NCBI GenBank assembly: GCA_035280345.1
Contig: DATEGA010000082.1
Location: 1 to 32,380, forward strand
Direction: 5' to 3'
From: DASSJF01 sp035280345
Lineage (GTDB): Bacteria; Sysuimicrobiota; Sysuimicrobiia; Sysuimicrobiales; Segetimicrobiaceae
DNA: 32,380 bases
Part shown: positions 1 to 6,771 of the stretch, piece by piece
Position numbering within the stretch: position 1 is the first letter of the stretch
Layout: each line of letters opens with the position of its first letter
Made by a program: the position numbers and the translations under genes
Notes under the pieces: generated by a model
The model's database searches: none
The model's input: only the letters and a program-made list of their open reading frames with translations
Told to the model about the DNA's origin: nothing

Positions 1-449
1 GGCGCCTCGCCGGGGTGCTCGGCGGCTCCGCCGGCCGGCGGGCCCGCGGACGGGGCCGCCGTCCACAAAACGGTGTCCGCAGAAGCGGACGGCGCCAATG
101 TCGCGACGCCGAGCGGCCGCAGAAACCAGGTGCGGATCGAGGCCCGGGCCGCGATTCGCAGGTGCGAACCGGTGACGGCGGCCTCCACCGCCGTCGCGCC
201 GGCCAGTCCCTGTGCTTCGATGTCCCGCCGCGCGGTCTCGAGCGCCGCGGCCACGGCCTGGTTCTGGACTGTGCTCGGATCCGCGCCGGGGTCATCGACC
301 TGCGCGCTCCATCGCTGCGCCGTTAGCGCGCCGTCATCGACCGCGTGTTGTAGGATTGCACGCGCGACATATCCGTTCGCGACGTCGACGGCCAGCCCGG
401 TGAATCCGAGCAGGGTGGTCAGCACAACGGCCACCATACCGAGAGTCAA
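1..449 (-). CDS. TadG-like pilus assembly protein (partial)
   Basis: This is the last visible gene of the pilus operon; its 3' part lies beyond the left edge. A TTG at 449 overlaps the stop of the CpaB-like gene by four bases (TTGA), and GGAGGT at 461-456 sits six bases upstream, so this start is preferred over the ATG at 437. The product begins almost at once with a hydrophobic helix (about residues 3-22, ending in GLAVDVANGY), followed by a soluble, Ala-rich part. That matches the TadE/TadG-like family: one N-terminal membrane helix and a periplasmic domain, in minor pseudopilins or envelope parts of the Tad machine. The usual cytoplasmic lead before the helix is nearly absent. The family call rests on the helix and gene context; I see no motif beyond that. 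Confidence 0.6.
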   Translation of the reverse strand, partial: MTLGMVAVVLTTLLGFTGLAVDVANGYVARAILQHAVDDGALTAQRWSAQVDDPGADPSTVQNQAVAAALETARRDIEAQGLAGATAVEAAVTGSHLRIAARASIRTWFLRPLGVATLAPSASADTVLWTAAPSAGPPAGGAAEHPGEA

Positions 450-1348
450 GGCGACACCTCCACGATCGTCCGTGCCGTCCCTTCGATCAGCTCAACCGCC
501 ATATCACCGCGTTGCGCGCCGGGCAGCGCGTTCGATGATCGCGTGGAACCGCCCAGCAACGCCGCCGGCGTGGCTGGGTTCGCTCTCGGGGCCACAGGCC
601 AGCCGAGCAGGGGCGGCGGACCCGCCAACGCGCCGGCCCATCCGGGTTGGCCGCTGGAAGATGTCGTGGCCGCCGGCAGACCAACGTAATGGCGCAACAA
701 AAGCGTAGTGCCCCCGGCAGACGATACTGTATGAGTGTCGGACCGCAGACGCCCGGCGTTCGGGGAAGGTGACGGCGGAGTGTTTGTGGGCTCGATAGCG
801 AGAAACACGCGGCCGAATGCCTGCGCCATCACGATCTCGCGCTCACGCGCGGCCGGGACGGCCAGGGCCACTTCGTCCACGGCAGCCACGCCGAGACGCC
901 CCTCGCTCCCGGACAGTCGCGAGAAGGAAGCGGCGGCCGGAGCGGCCTGCCGCGCGACGTGCAGAACAAGGCCGGATGCGACCACCTGCCGCACGGCGCG
1001 GTCCTGGCCCATATCGAACGCCGCGAGCACATCCACCCGCGACCCAGGTGCCAACCGTCCGCCGAAGGTCGCGGCCTCCGGCACGATCAAGTTCACGGCG
1101 CGCATGTCCCGCGGGACGATGTCGGCCACTCCGATGTTCCGTGGTGGTGCGGCCGGCTGAACACGCGTGGTACCCGACACGCCGGATCGTCGTGGGACGG
1201 GCCGGTGACGAATTTGCCCCACCGCCGAGAGCAGGGTCAGGACGGCGAAACCGATCGCCGCCCAACGAAGCCACCGCCGGCGCCGGGCGAGCAGACGCAG
1301 AGCCAGCGGCCCCAGGCGCATCACTGCCTTACTGCTCGTGCGTCCCAT
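446..1348 (-). CDS. cpaB: Flp pilus assembly protein CpaB/RcpC
   Basis: Periplasmic protein of the Tad pilus, thought to bridge the secretin and peptidoglycan or to help pilin transit. The protein has a basic start, a membrane helix (WAAIGFAVLTLLSAVGQI), a Pro-rich linker and then the RcpC/CpaB domain: a SAF-like stretch (IVPRDMRAVNLIVPEA), then GGRLAPGSRVDVLAAF and a VALAVPAAREREIVMAQAFG segment typical of the family. The C-terminal third is low-complexity Pro/Ala/Gly. The start is uncertain: ATG 1348 has AGGGAG seven bases upstream and overlaps the TadE gene by 20 bases; ATG 1321, with a weaker AAGG, would leave a short gap; TTG 1369 is also open. The gene lies between the TadE-like and TadG-like genes, in line with the pilus operon. 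Confidence 0.8.
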   Translation of the reverse strand: MGRTSSKAVMRLGPLALRLLARRRRWLRWAAIGFAVLTLLSAVGQIRHRPVPRRSGVSGTTRVQPAAPPRNIGVADIVPRDMRAVNLIVPEAATFGGRLAPGSRVDVLAAFDMGQDRAVRQVVASGLVLHVARQAAPAAASFSRLSGSEGRLGVAAVDEVALAVPAAREREIVMAQAFGRVFLAIEPTNTPPSPSPNAGRLRSDTHTVSSAGGTTLLLRHYVGLPAATTSSSGQPGWAGALAGPPPLLGWPVAPRANPATPAALLGGSTRSSNALPGAQRGDMAVELIEGTARTIVEVSP

Positions 1349-1997
1349 CGGACGCTCCCTGACCGGCAAGTTGAAGCCACTGCGCGTAGTAGTAGGCTGC
1401 GCTCTGCGAAAGCGCCGCTGCGAACGACGCCTCGGCCTGGTACGCTGACAGGGCGCCCTGATATGCCGACTGGAGCGCGGAAATCTGGGCTTGATCGAGC
1501 TGGACCTGCGCGGCGGAGCCCCACCATGGCGGCGGCAGTTCCTCCACGGCGCCCCCCGCTTCCGCGGTCAGCCGGCGGCCGTTCAACAGGCCCGCAAACC
1601 ACGGCGTGAGGGCGTGGAGTGTGTAGGCCATGTCCACGACGAGCGTCCGCATCCGGCCGTTGCAGGCCGGCTCCAGGTACCGGACGGCAACCGCGATACC
1701 CGAGGTGTTGAGCGTCGGGGCAGCGGCCGCCGCGGCGGCGACCGAGACGTCCGAGTAGGCAGCCGGCGGCGCGCCGGTGCAACGGCCGGAACCAGTGTCT
1801 TGGAGCGCGACGGCGCGCTGCGCGGCTTCCGCGGCCGCGGTGATCAACGCCGCCTGATGGAGCGCCCATCCGCCGTCGATAATCGCACCGATCAACGCCA
1901 GCACGATCGGCAGGACCAGAGCGAACTCGAGGAGGGCCGAGCCACGCTGCGCCCCGTCTAGGCATCGTCGTCCCGTGGATGGCCGCCGGTGACGCAT
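1329..1997 (-). CDS. TadE-like minor pseudopilin
   Basis: The 222-residue product has a short basic leader, then Gly19 followed by SALLEFALVLPIVLALIGAI. This is the TadE pattern: a prepilin-peptidase site with Glu at mature position 5, and a membrane helix. The rest is a predicted exported domain containing two cysteines (in GSGRCTG and EPACNG) that could form a disulphide. TadE proteins are minor pseudopilins processed by the same peptidase as the Flp pilin. The ATG at 1997 lies five bases after the pilin stop; the frame stays open further upstream through the pilin gene, but that stretch has no protein-like character. No strong ribosome site is visible, so translation probably depends on coupling to the pilin gene. 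Confidence 0.8.
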   Translation of the reverse strand: MRHRRPSTGRRCLDGAQRGSALLEFALVLPIVLALIGAIIDGGWALHQAALITAAAEAAQRAVALQDTGSGRCTGAPPAAYSDVSVAAAAAAAPTLNTSGIAVAVRYLEPACNGRMRTLVVDMAYTLHALTPWFAGLLNGRRLTAEAGGAVEELPPPWWGSAAQVQLDQAQISALQSAYQGALSAYQAEASFAAALSQSAAYYYAQWLQLAGQGASDGTHEQ

Positions 1998-2002
1998 CGC
2001 GC

Positions 2003-2203
2003 TCAGTATTGCGAGAGCGTGGTGGCGATCTTCGAAAAGATCTGGTTGAGCGCCCCCGACAGCGCGACGAGCGCCGCAATTGCGCCGACAATCACGATGC
2101 CGCCGATGATCGCGTATTCGAGCATCCCCTGGCCGCGTTCGCCGCCGCGAAATTCTCGCGGACACCGACGGTGGAGCAACAGACGGAGCGACTGGATCCA
2201 CAT
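2003..2203 (-). CDS. flp: Flp/Fap-type pilin
   Basis: This is a 66-residue type IVb Flp pilin, the main fibre subunit of the Tad pilus. It has a basic leader of 24 residues (ending GERG) and then QGMLEYAIIGG, the Flp motif G/xxxxEY with Glu5 and Tyr6 of the mature form at residues 29 and 30. A hydrophobic helix (IVIVGAIAALVALSG) and a short polar tail follow. The mature protein would be about 42 residues, normal for the family. ATG 2203 has GGGAGG five bases upstream, the best ribosome site in this operon, which fits high expression. The secretin stop is 12 bases upstream, so it is likely co-transcribed from the promoter at 4042. Confidence 0.93.
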   Translation of the reverse strand: MWIQSLRLLLHRRCPREFRGGERGQGMLEYAIIGGIVIVGAIAALVALSGALNQIFSKIATTLSQY

Positions 2204-2215
2204 GACGACCTCCCG

Positions 2216-4000
2216 TTATGGCGTCTGCGGTGTGTCGACGAGTTGCGGCGTGACGAGAATCAGCAGGTCACTGTCGCGGTGCTGGAACGACTTCGAGCGG
2301 AACAACGCGCCGATGACCGGAAGATCCGCCAGCACCGGCACCTTCTGAGCTTGGACGACATCCTCTCGCTGCAGCAAGCCCCCGAGGACCAGTGTCTCGC
2401 CGGGCCGCAGCGCAACCACGGTCTGTGCGCGACGGACGCTCAACGCCGGGATCTCGAACCCGCTCACCCGGATCGCGTTGGTGAAATCCAGCGTGCTGAC
2501 TTCCGGGGTGATCTGCAGAAACAACCGGCCGTCGTCTTGGTACTCCGGCCGCACCGCGAGGATCACACCGAAGTCCTTGTACTCGACAGTCACAGTACCG
2601 TTGGCGCCCGCGACCGGTACCGGCACTTGGCCCCCGAGCAACAGCGAGGCGGTCCGGCCGGCCAGCACGGCGAGTCTGGGACGCGCGAGCAGGCGCGCCT
2701 CTCCCCGCTGCGACAGCGCTTCGAGTTGTGCGAGTAGGAGATCGAGCCCATTGACCGAAAGGCCCGGCGCGGTCAGAACTTGCAGGTTGTAAACGCCCCC
2801 GTTAAGGGAGGGCGGCGAGCCCGGGACCTGCTGGCCCCCGCCCCACACGATGCCGAGGCTCTTCTGAGCGCTCCGGTCGAGCTCGACGACCTCGACCTGC
2901 AGGCTCAACTGAACGGGACGTCGCACCGTGAGGAGATTCACGACCGCCGGTACGAAAGCGCGGGCCACGTCCTCGGCTTTCGCACGGTCCACTTGCGTCT
3001 CGACCATTCCGCTCAACACGACGGCCCGCGAGTCCGACCGCGCTGCTGCCGGCGCCGGCCCGGCCGGCTGAGGGAGCGGACTCTGCGGCGCTGGGTCGGC
3101 AGCCGCGGCGTAGGCGGGCCCCGCCGGCGGGGTGAGTGGTTGGCCGCCTCGTGCCTCGGTAATGGTGATCGCTGCGTTCGGAAGCAGGGCTGCCAGCGCA
3201 CGCCGGAGACCGCGATAGGGATCGTCCGCGGCGCGGACCTCGACAGCGTACGACAGCAGCCGCTCCCGTCCGTCCCAGAGGTAGACGGTGGCACGGCCGG
3301 CGGCCCGTCCGCTCACGAGGACCTCGCGGAGGCTGACCGGCACGGCCCCGACGATCCGAGGATCGCTCACCGCCACGCGCGTCACATGCTCCAGGTCGAG
3401 CAGCCGTCCGGTTCCCTCGTCCAGCGTCAGCGTCCGGGCAACCAAAATCCGACCGGCCACCCGCCGCGTCTGCGGCAACTCGTCCGGCGGAACCGCCTCC
3501 CTCCGTGGCACAGCCCCTGTGAGCGAACGTGGCGGGTTTACGGTCGAAATCGGGGCCGGGTGAGTGCGCAGCGCGACAACAAGCGCTCCACCGTCGATGA
3601 ACGAATCCGCGGCACGCACCGGCTCGGCGGTGACGACAGTAATCTCAGCGCGGGGCGGCACATCGGCGATGGGTCGAACCCGGAGGCTGCGCACCGGGCC
3701 GATCGTGAGGGTATGGTCGGCCGCCACCGCGCTGGCAGGATCGATACGGATCACGACGCGATCGCCGCGGCGATCTACCTCGTAGTGGAAGGCCCGGTCG
3801 ACCGCGACGACGATGCGCGCATCGGTACCGTCGGGCTCCACGATGATCCCGGTTACCGCGCCCGTGGCGATCGCCCCCGCGGCGGCGACCGCGTCCACCG
3901 GGCAGGCGAGCGACGCCGCGAAGAACAAGATCGACGCCGACCGTATGGCACCCCAGCCGGATCGCCGGCGGGCCTGACGAGTGGATAGTCTCATAGACAT
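2216..4000 (-). CDS. cpaC: Tad/type II-type secretin (RcpA/CpaC family)
   Basis: Outer-membrane secretin of the Tad pilus, 594 residues. A signal peptide is visible (Arg-rich start, ILFFAASLACPVDA, likely cut near AVAA, residue 40). Residues 45-145 look like an AMIN-type domain. Residues 180-258 match the pilus-formation N-terminal domain (ILVARTLTLDEG, VAVSDPRIVGAVPVS, ATVYLWDGRERLL). Residues 325-360 form a BON-like segment. The secretin domain runs from about 365 to 590 with LLARPRLAVLAG, VEYKDFGVIL and LVLGGLLQREDV, then PVLADLPVIGALFRS. A Pro/Ala-rich stretch (about 288-322) interrupts the region before the BON-like part. ATG 4000 or 3994 is preferred because a signal peptide follows directly; the frame is open up to 4135 but that part is not protein-like. 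There is no ribosome site. A secretin implies a diderm envelope. Confidence 0.9.
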   Translation of the reverse strand: MSMRLSTRQARRRSGWGAIRSASILFFAASLACPVDAVAAAGAIATGAVTGIIVEPDGTDARIVVAVDRAFHYEVDRRGDRVVIRIDPASAVAADHTLTIGPVRSLRVRPIADVPPRAEITVVTAEPVRAADSFIDGGALVVALRTHPAPISTVNPPRSLTGAVPRREAVPPDELPQTRRVAGRILVARTLTLDEGTGRLLDLEHVTRVAVSDPRIVGAVPVSLREVLVSGRAAGRATVYLWDGRERLLSYAVEVRAADDPYRGLRRALAALLPNAAITITEARGGQPLTPPAGPAYAAAADPAPQSPLPQPAGPAPAAARSDSRAVVLSGMVETQVDRAKAEDVARAFVPAVVNLLTVRRPVQLSLQVEVVELDRSAQKSLGIVWGGGQQVPGSPPSLNGGVYNLQVLTAPGLSVNGLDLLLAQLEALSQRGEARLLARPRLAVLAGRTASLLLGGQVPVPVAGANGTVTVEYKDFGVILAVRPEYQDDGRLFLQITPEVSTLDFTNAIRVSGFEIPALSVRRAQTVVALRPGETLVLGGLLQREDVVQAQKVPVLADLPVIGALFRSKSFQHRDSDLLILVTPQLVDTPQTP

Positions 4001-4004
4001 ATAT

Positions 4005-4020
4005 ATATCTATATAGATAT
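4005..4020. repeat. Perfect 16-base AT-only-core palindrome overlapping the -10 region
   Basis: ATATCTATATAGATAT is its own reverse complement. It lies between the divergent pilus and glycine-cleavage operons and covers the -10 of the minus-strand promoter. On the plus strand TAGACA (3994-3999), 16 bases and GATATT (4016-4021) could form an opposing promoter for the DUF4446 gene. The position suits an operator controlling one or both directions; the sequence alone does not identify the regulator. Confidence 0.5.
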
Positions 4021-4042
4021 TCGCATCGGCGAGTTCTGTCAA
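4014..4042 (-). promoter_or_regulatory. Sigma-70-type promoter of the pilus operon
   Basis: Reading the minus strand, TTGACA (4042-4037) is a perfect -35 box. After 17 bases comes TATCTA (4019-4014) in a run of A/T very unlike the surrounding GC-rich DNA. Transcription would start near 4008, only about 8-14 bases before ATG 4000 or 3994. There is no Shine-Dalgarno sequence in that stretch, so the secretin message would be leaderless or nearly so. The -10 match is weaker than the -35 (three of six). Confidence 0.6.
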
Positions 4043-4055
4043 TGGGCGAACGTGC

Positions 4056-4589
4056 GTGCACCAAAGGGATGGCTTCCGGCGAGATCGAACGAGATCGTCC
4101 GACGTCGGCAAGAGGGGGAACGACGGACTGAACATCCTCCGCGATGCCTCGCCGGATACGGTCGCCTATGTGCTGCTCGGCGCCGCGTGTGTGGCGGTCA
4201 TTGTGTTCATCGTGCTGCTCGCCCGCAGCCGTCCGGCGAAGCCGGCGCAGCTCCTTACGCCCGACGAGGCGGTCCAGCGGCAGTTCGCGGCGTTGACAAT
4301 GCGCCTCGACGCGCTCGAGCAGAGCATCGCGCAGATCAACGCCGCGCTGCCGTCTACGGTCCAGAGCGTGAGTGTCGTCCGCTTTAGCCCGTTCCCGGAG
4401 ATGGGCGGTAACATGTCCTTCAGCATGGCGCTCCTGGACGCGAAGGCAAACGGCATCGTGATCAGTGTCCTCAACGATCGTCAGGGCTCGCGAATTTACG
4501 GCAAGTCCGTCGAGGGTGGGGTTTCTCCGCAGAAGCTCTCGGAGGAGGAGCAGCAGGCGATCGGTCTTGCGCGCGGGCGCAAGGCTTGA
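4056..4589 (+). CDS. DUF4446 family membrane protein
   Basis: Up to 177 residues. A single membrane helix (TVAYVLLGAACVAVIVFIVLLA) is followed by a short coiled-coil-like stretch (QRQFAALTMRLDALEQSIAQINAAL). The conserved DUF4446 core is next: VVRFSPFPEMGGNMSFSMALLD, then GIVISVLNDRQGSRIYGKSVEGG. The core is diagnostic for DUF4446, a family of unknown function found mostly in Firmicutes and related lineages. The start is unclear. GTG 4056 gives an N-terminal extension of little character; no ATG, GTG or TTG lies between it and the helix; a CTG at 4128 has AGAGGGGG about nine bases upstream and would place the helix near the N-terminus as in relatives. It is probably the first gene of the plus-strand operon that includes the glycine cleavage genes. 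Confidence 0.8.
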   Translation: MHQRDGFRRDRTRSSDVGKRGNDGLNILRDASPDTVAYVLLGAACVAVIVFIVLLARSRPAKPAQLLTPDEAVQRQFAALTMRLDALEQSIAQINAALPSTVQSVSVVRFSPFPEMGGNMSFSMALLDAKANGIVISVLNDRQGSRIYGKSVEGGVSPQKLSEEEQQAIGLARGRKA

Positions 4590-4599
4590 GTAGACGCGT

Positions 4600-5256
4600 G
4601 TGGCGATGCGGTTTCGCGACCGGCGGGACGCCGGCGAACACCTCGGACGGGAACTCGCCGCCCTCAACCTGGGGCCGGCGATCGTGCTGGCGATTCCGCG
4701 CGGCGGGGTGCTGGTCGCCGGCGCGATGGTCGCGGCGCACGGCTGGCCGCTGGATGTGGCGATTCCCCGGAAGTTGCGCGCGCCGCAGAACCCGGAGCTT
4801 GCGTTCGGCGCCGTCACCGGCGACGGGACGGTTTACATAGACCCGGCCCTCGCCCGGACGCTTCGAATCAGCGATGCGTACCTGCGTGACGAGATCGCCG
4901 CACAAATCGGCGAGATCGAGCGGCGCCGCGTTGCCTATCGGGGAACGGGGCCTGATCCGGACGTCCACGGCCGCACCGCGATCGTCGTGGACGATGGGGT
5001 GGCGACCGGCGCCACCGTGATCGCCACCGTGCGGATGCTGCGCCACGCCCTGGCACGCCAGGTGGTTGTCGCGATCCCGGTGGGCGCGGCCGATGCGGTA
5101 CGGCGGCTCGAGCGCGAGGCCGACCGGGTGGTATGCTCTCAACGCCCGCCGTCGTTTGCCGCGGTGGGCGAATTTTACCAAGATTTCCGCCAGACGACGG
5201 ACGAAGAAGTCGTCGATGCACTCCGGCGGGCCTGGGCCCGGACGCAGGTGTCGTGA
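4600..5256 (+). CDS. Phosphoribosyltransferase-domain protein
   Basis: The 218-residue product is a type I phosphoribosyltransferase fold protein. The PRPP-binding loop is clear: AIVVDDGVATGAT around residues 128-139, with the two acidic residues and the TGAT turn. The early segment VLAIPRGGVLVAGAM (about 29-43) and the DVAIPRKLRAPQNPELAFGAV segment are typical of the family often annotated as a predicted phosphoribosyltransferase and sometimes fused to hydrolases. The substrate is unknown; it is not one of the standard purine or pyrimidine enzymes by sequence. GTG 4600 or ATG 4606 may start it, 10-16 bases after the DUF4446 stop. Its stop overlaps gcvT (TGATG), so the two are translationally coupled. 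A link to one-carbon or purine supply is possible but only from position. Confidence 0.85.
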   Translation: MAMRFRDRRDAGEHLGRELAALNLGPAIVLAIPRGGVLVAGAMVAAHGWPLDVAIPRKLRAPQNPELAFGAVTGDGTVYIDPALARTLRISDAYLRDEIAAQIGEIERRRVAYRGTGPDPDVHGRTAIVVDDGVATGATVIATVRMLRHALARQVVVAIPVGAADAVRRLEREADRVVCSQRPPSFAAVGEFYQDFRQTTDEEVVDALRRAWARTQVS

Positions 5257-6374
5257 TGGCAGAACAGACGCTCAAACGCACGCCGCTGCACGCGGTGCAT
5301 GTCGCCGCCGGCGCCCGCATGGTGCCGTTCGGCGGTTGGGACATGCCCGTGCAGTACGCCGGCATCATCGAAGAGCACCGCGCCGTCCGGACGCGCGCCG
5401 GGTTGTTCGATGTCTCCCATATGGGCGAGGCCAACATTTCTGGTCCGGGCGCGCTCGATTTCATCCAGCGCCTCGTTACCAACGACCTCAGCCGCGTTGG
5501 GGTGGGCCAAGCCATGTACACGGCGATGTGCACGCCCGAAGGTGGCATCATCGACGATCTCCTCGTTTACCATCTCGGAGACGCCCGGTACATGGCCGTG
5601 GTCAACGCGGCCAACACGGACGGCGACCTCGACTGGATGCGCTCGCACCTGCCGAAGAGCGGCGTCACGCTGACCGACGCCTCCGCCGACACGGCGCTGC
5701 TCGCGCTGCAGGGGCCGCGCGCAGTGGCCATCCTCTCGCGTCTGACGCGAGAGCCGGTCGATCTCATCAAGTACTATTGGTCTCGGGAGGGCGTCGAGGT
5801 CGCCGGTCGACGGGCGGTCGTCTCCCGGACGGGGTACACGGGCGAGGACGGCTTCGAGCTCTACGCCGCGGCGGAAGACGCCGTCCCGCTCTGGAACGCG
5901 GTGCTCGAGGCGGGCAAGGGCGACGGGATCATGCCGGCGGGCCTCGGCGCGCGGGACACACTGCGGTTGGAAGCGGGCCTCTTGCTCCACGGCAACGACA
6001 TGGACACGACGACGACGCCGATGGAAGTCGGCCTGTCCTGGACGGTCAAGCTGCAGAAGGGCGACTTCATCGGCGCGGACGTCATGCGCCGCCAGAAGGC
6101 CGAAGGCGCCTCGCGCCGCCTGTCGGGCTTCGTGGTCGAGGACCGCGCCATCGCGCGGCACGGCTTCCCGGTCCTCATCGACGGGCACAAAGCCGGGGTG
6201 GTGACGAGCGGGAGCTTCGGACCGACCGTGGAGAAGAATATCGGCCTCGCATTCGTGCCGCCGTCCCACGCGGCGCCGGACAGCCGGATCGCCGTTGAGA
6301 TCCGCGGCCGCGCGGTCCCGGCCGTGGTCGTGAAAACGCCGTTCTACACGCGCCCGAAGAGTGGCGCGGCTTAA
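5256..6374 (+). CDS. gcvT: Glycine cleavage system T protein (aminomethyltransferase)
   Basis: This 372-residue protein transfers the aminomethyl carbon from lipoyl-H-protein to tetrahydrofolate, giving 5,10-methylene-THF and ammonia. Family signatures are plain: TPLHAVHVAAGARMVPFGGWDMPVQY near the N-terminus (split here by position 26), AGLFDVSHMGE, the GGIIDDLLVY segment with the folate-active-site Asp, and SRTGYTGEDGFELY. The C-terminal barrel (KGDFIGADVM, GVVTSGSFGPT, IGLAFVP) completes the usual length. ATG 5256 overlaps the upstream stop in TGATG; the frame is open before it but out of any homology. The H-protein gene follows with its ribosome site placed across the gcvT stop. Confidence 0.97.
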   Translation: MAEQTLKRTPLHAVHVAAGARMVPFGGWDMPVQYAGIIEEHRAVRTRAGLFDVSHMGEANISGPGALDFIQRLVTNDLSRVGVGQAMYTAMCTPEGGIIDDLLVYHLGDARYMAVVNAANTDGDLDWMRSHLPKSGVTLTDASADTALLALQGPRAVAILSRLTREPVDLIKYYWSREGVEVAGRRAVVSRTGYTGEDGFELYAAAEDAVPLWNAVLEAGKGDGIMPAGLGARDTLRLEAGLLLHGNDMDTTTTPMEVGLSWTVKLQKGDFIGADVMRRQKAEGASRRLSGFVVEDRAIARHGFPVLIDGHKAGVVTSGSFGPTVEKNIGLAFVPPSHAAPDSRIAVEIRGRAVPAVVVKTPFYTRPKSGAA

Positions 6375-6384
6375 GGAGGCGCGT

Positions 6385-6771
6385 GTGTATCCCAAAGAGC
6401 TGCGCTATTCGAAGGAACACGAATGGGCGAAGGTCGAGGGCAAGCGCGTCCGCGTCGGGATCACCAAGTTCGCCGCGGACAAGCTCTCTGACGTAGTCTA
6501 CGTCGAGCTGCCCCAGGTCGGCTCCAACGTCTCGTTCATGCAGACATTCGGGGTGGTGGAATCGGTGAAGGCCGTCAGCGACCTTTACGCGCCGGTGTCC
6601 GGCACAGTCGTCGAGATCAACCAGGGCCTCGCTGAGAAACCGGAGGTCATCAACACCGACCCGTACGGTCATGCGTGGATGATCGTCGTCGAGCCCAAAG
6701 ACCTCAAGGAACTGGATCAGTTGATGGACGCGACCGCGTACGCCTCGATGGTGGGTGAGGCGACATCGTGA
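6385..6771 (+). CDS. gcvH: Glycine cleavage system H protein
   Basis: This is the 128-residue lipoyl carrier that shuttles the aminomethyl group between the P and T proteins. The lipoylation site is visible as FGVVESVKAVSDLY, with the modified Lys at residue 62. ELRYSKEHEWAKVEG at the start and VNTDPYG-like INTDPYGHAWMI near the end are typical. GTG 6385 is chosen because AAGGAGG (6373-6379), which includes part of the gcvT stop, lies five bases upstream; an alternative GTG at 6361 inside gcvT would add eight residues. The stop overlaps the next gene as GTGA. The length is normal for bacterial GcvH. Confidence 0.97.
   Translation: MYPKELRYSKEHEWAKVEGKRVRVGITKFAADKLSDVVYVELPQVGSNVSFMQTFGVVESVKAVSDLYAPVSGTVVEINQGLAEKPEVINTDPYGHAWMIVVEPKDLKELDQLMDATAYASMVGEATS

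Noticed and set aside
4001..4135. Upstream extension of the secretin frame
   Set aside because: It would put about 45 non-homologous residues before a clear signal peptide and cross the promoter.
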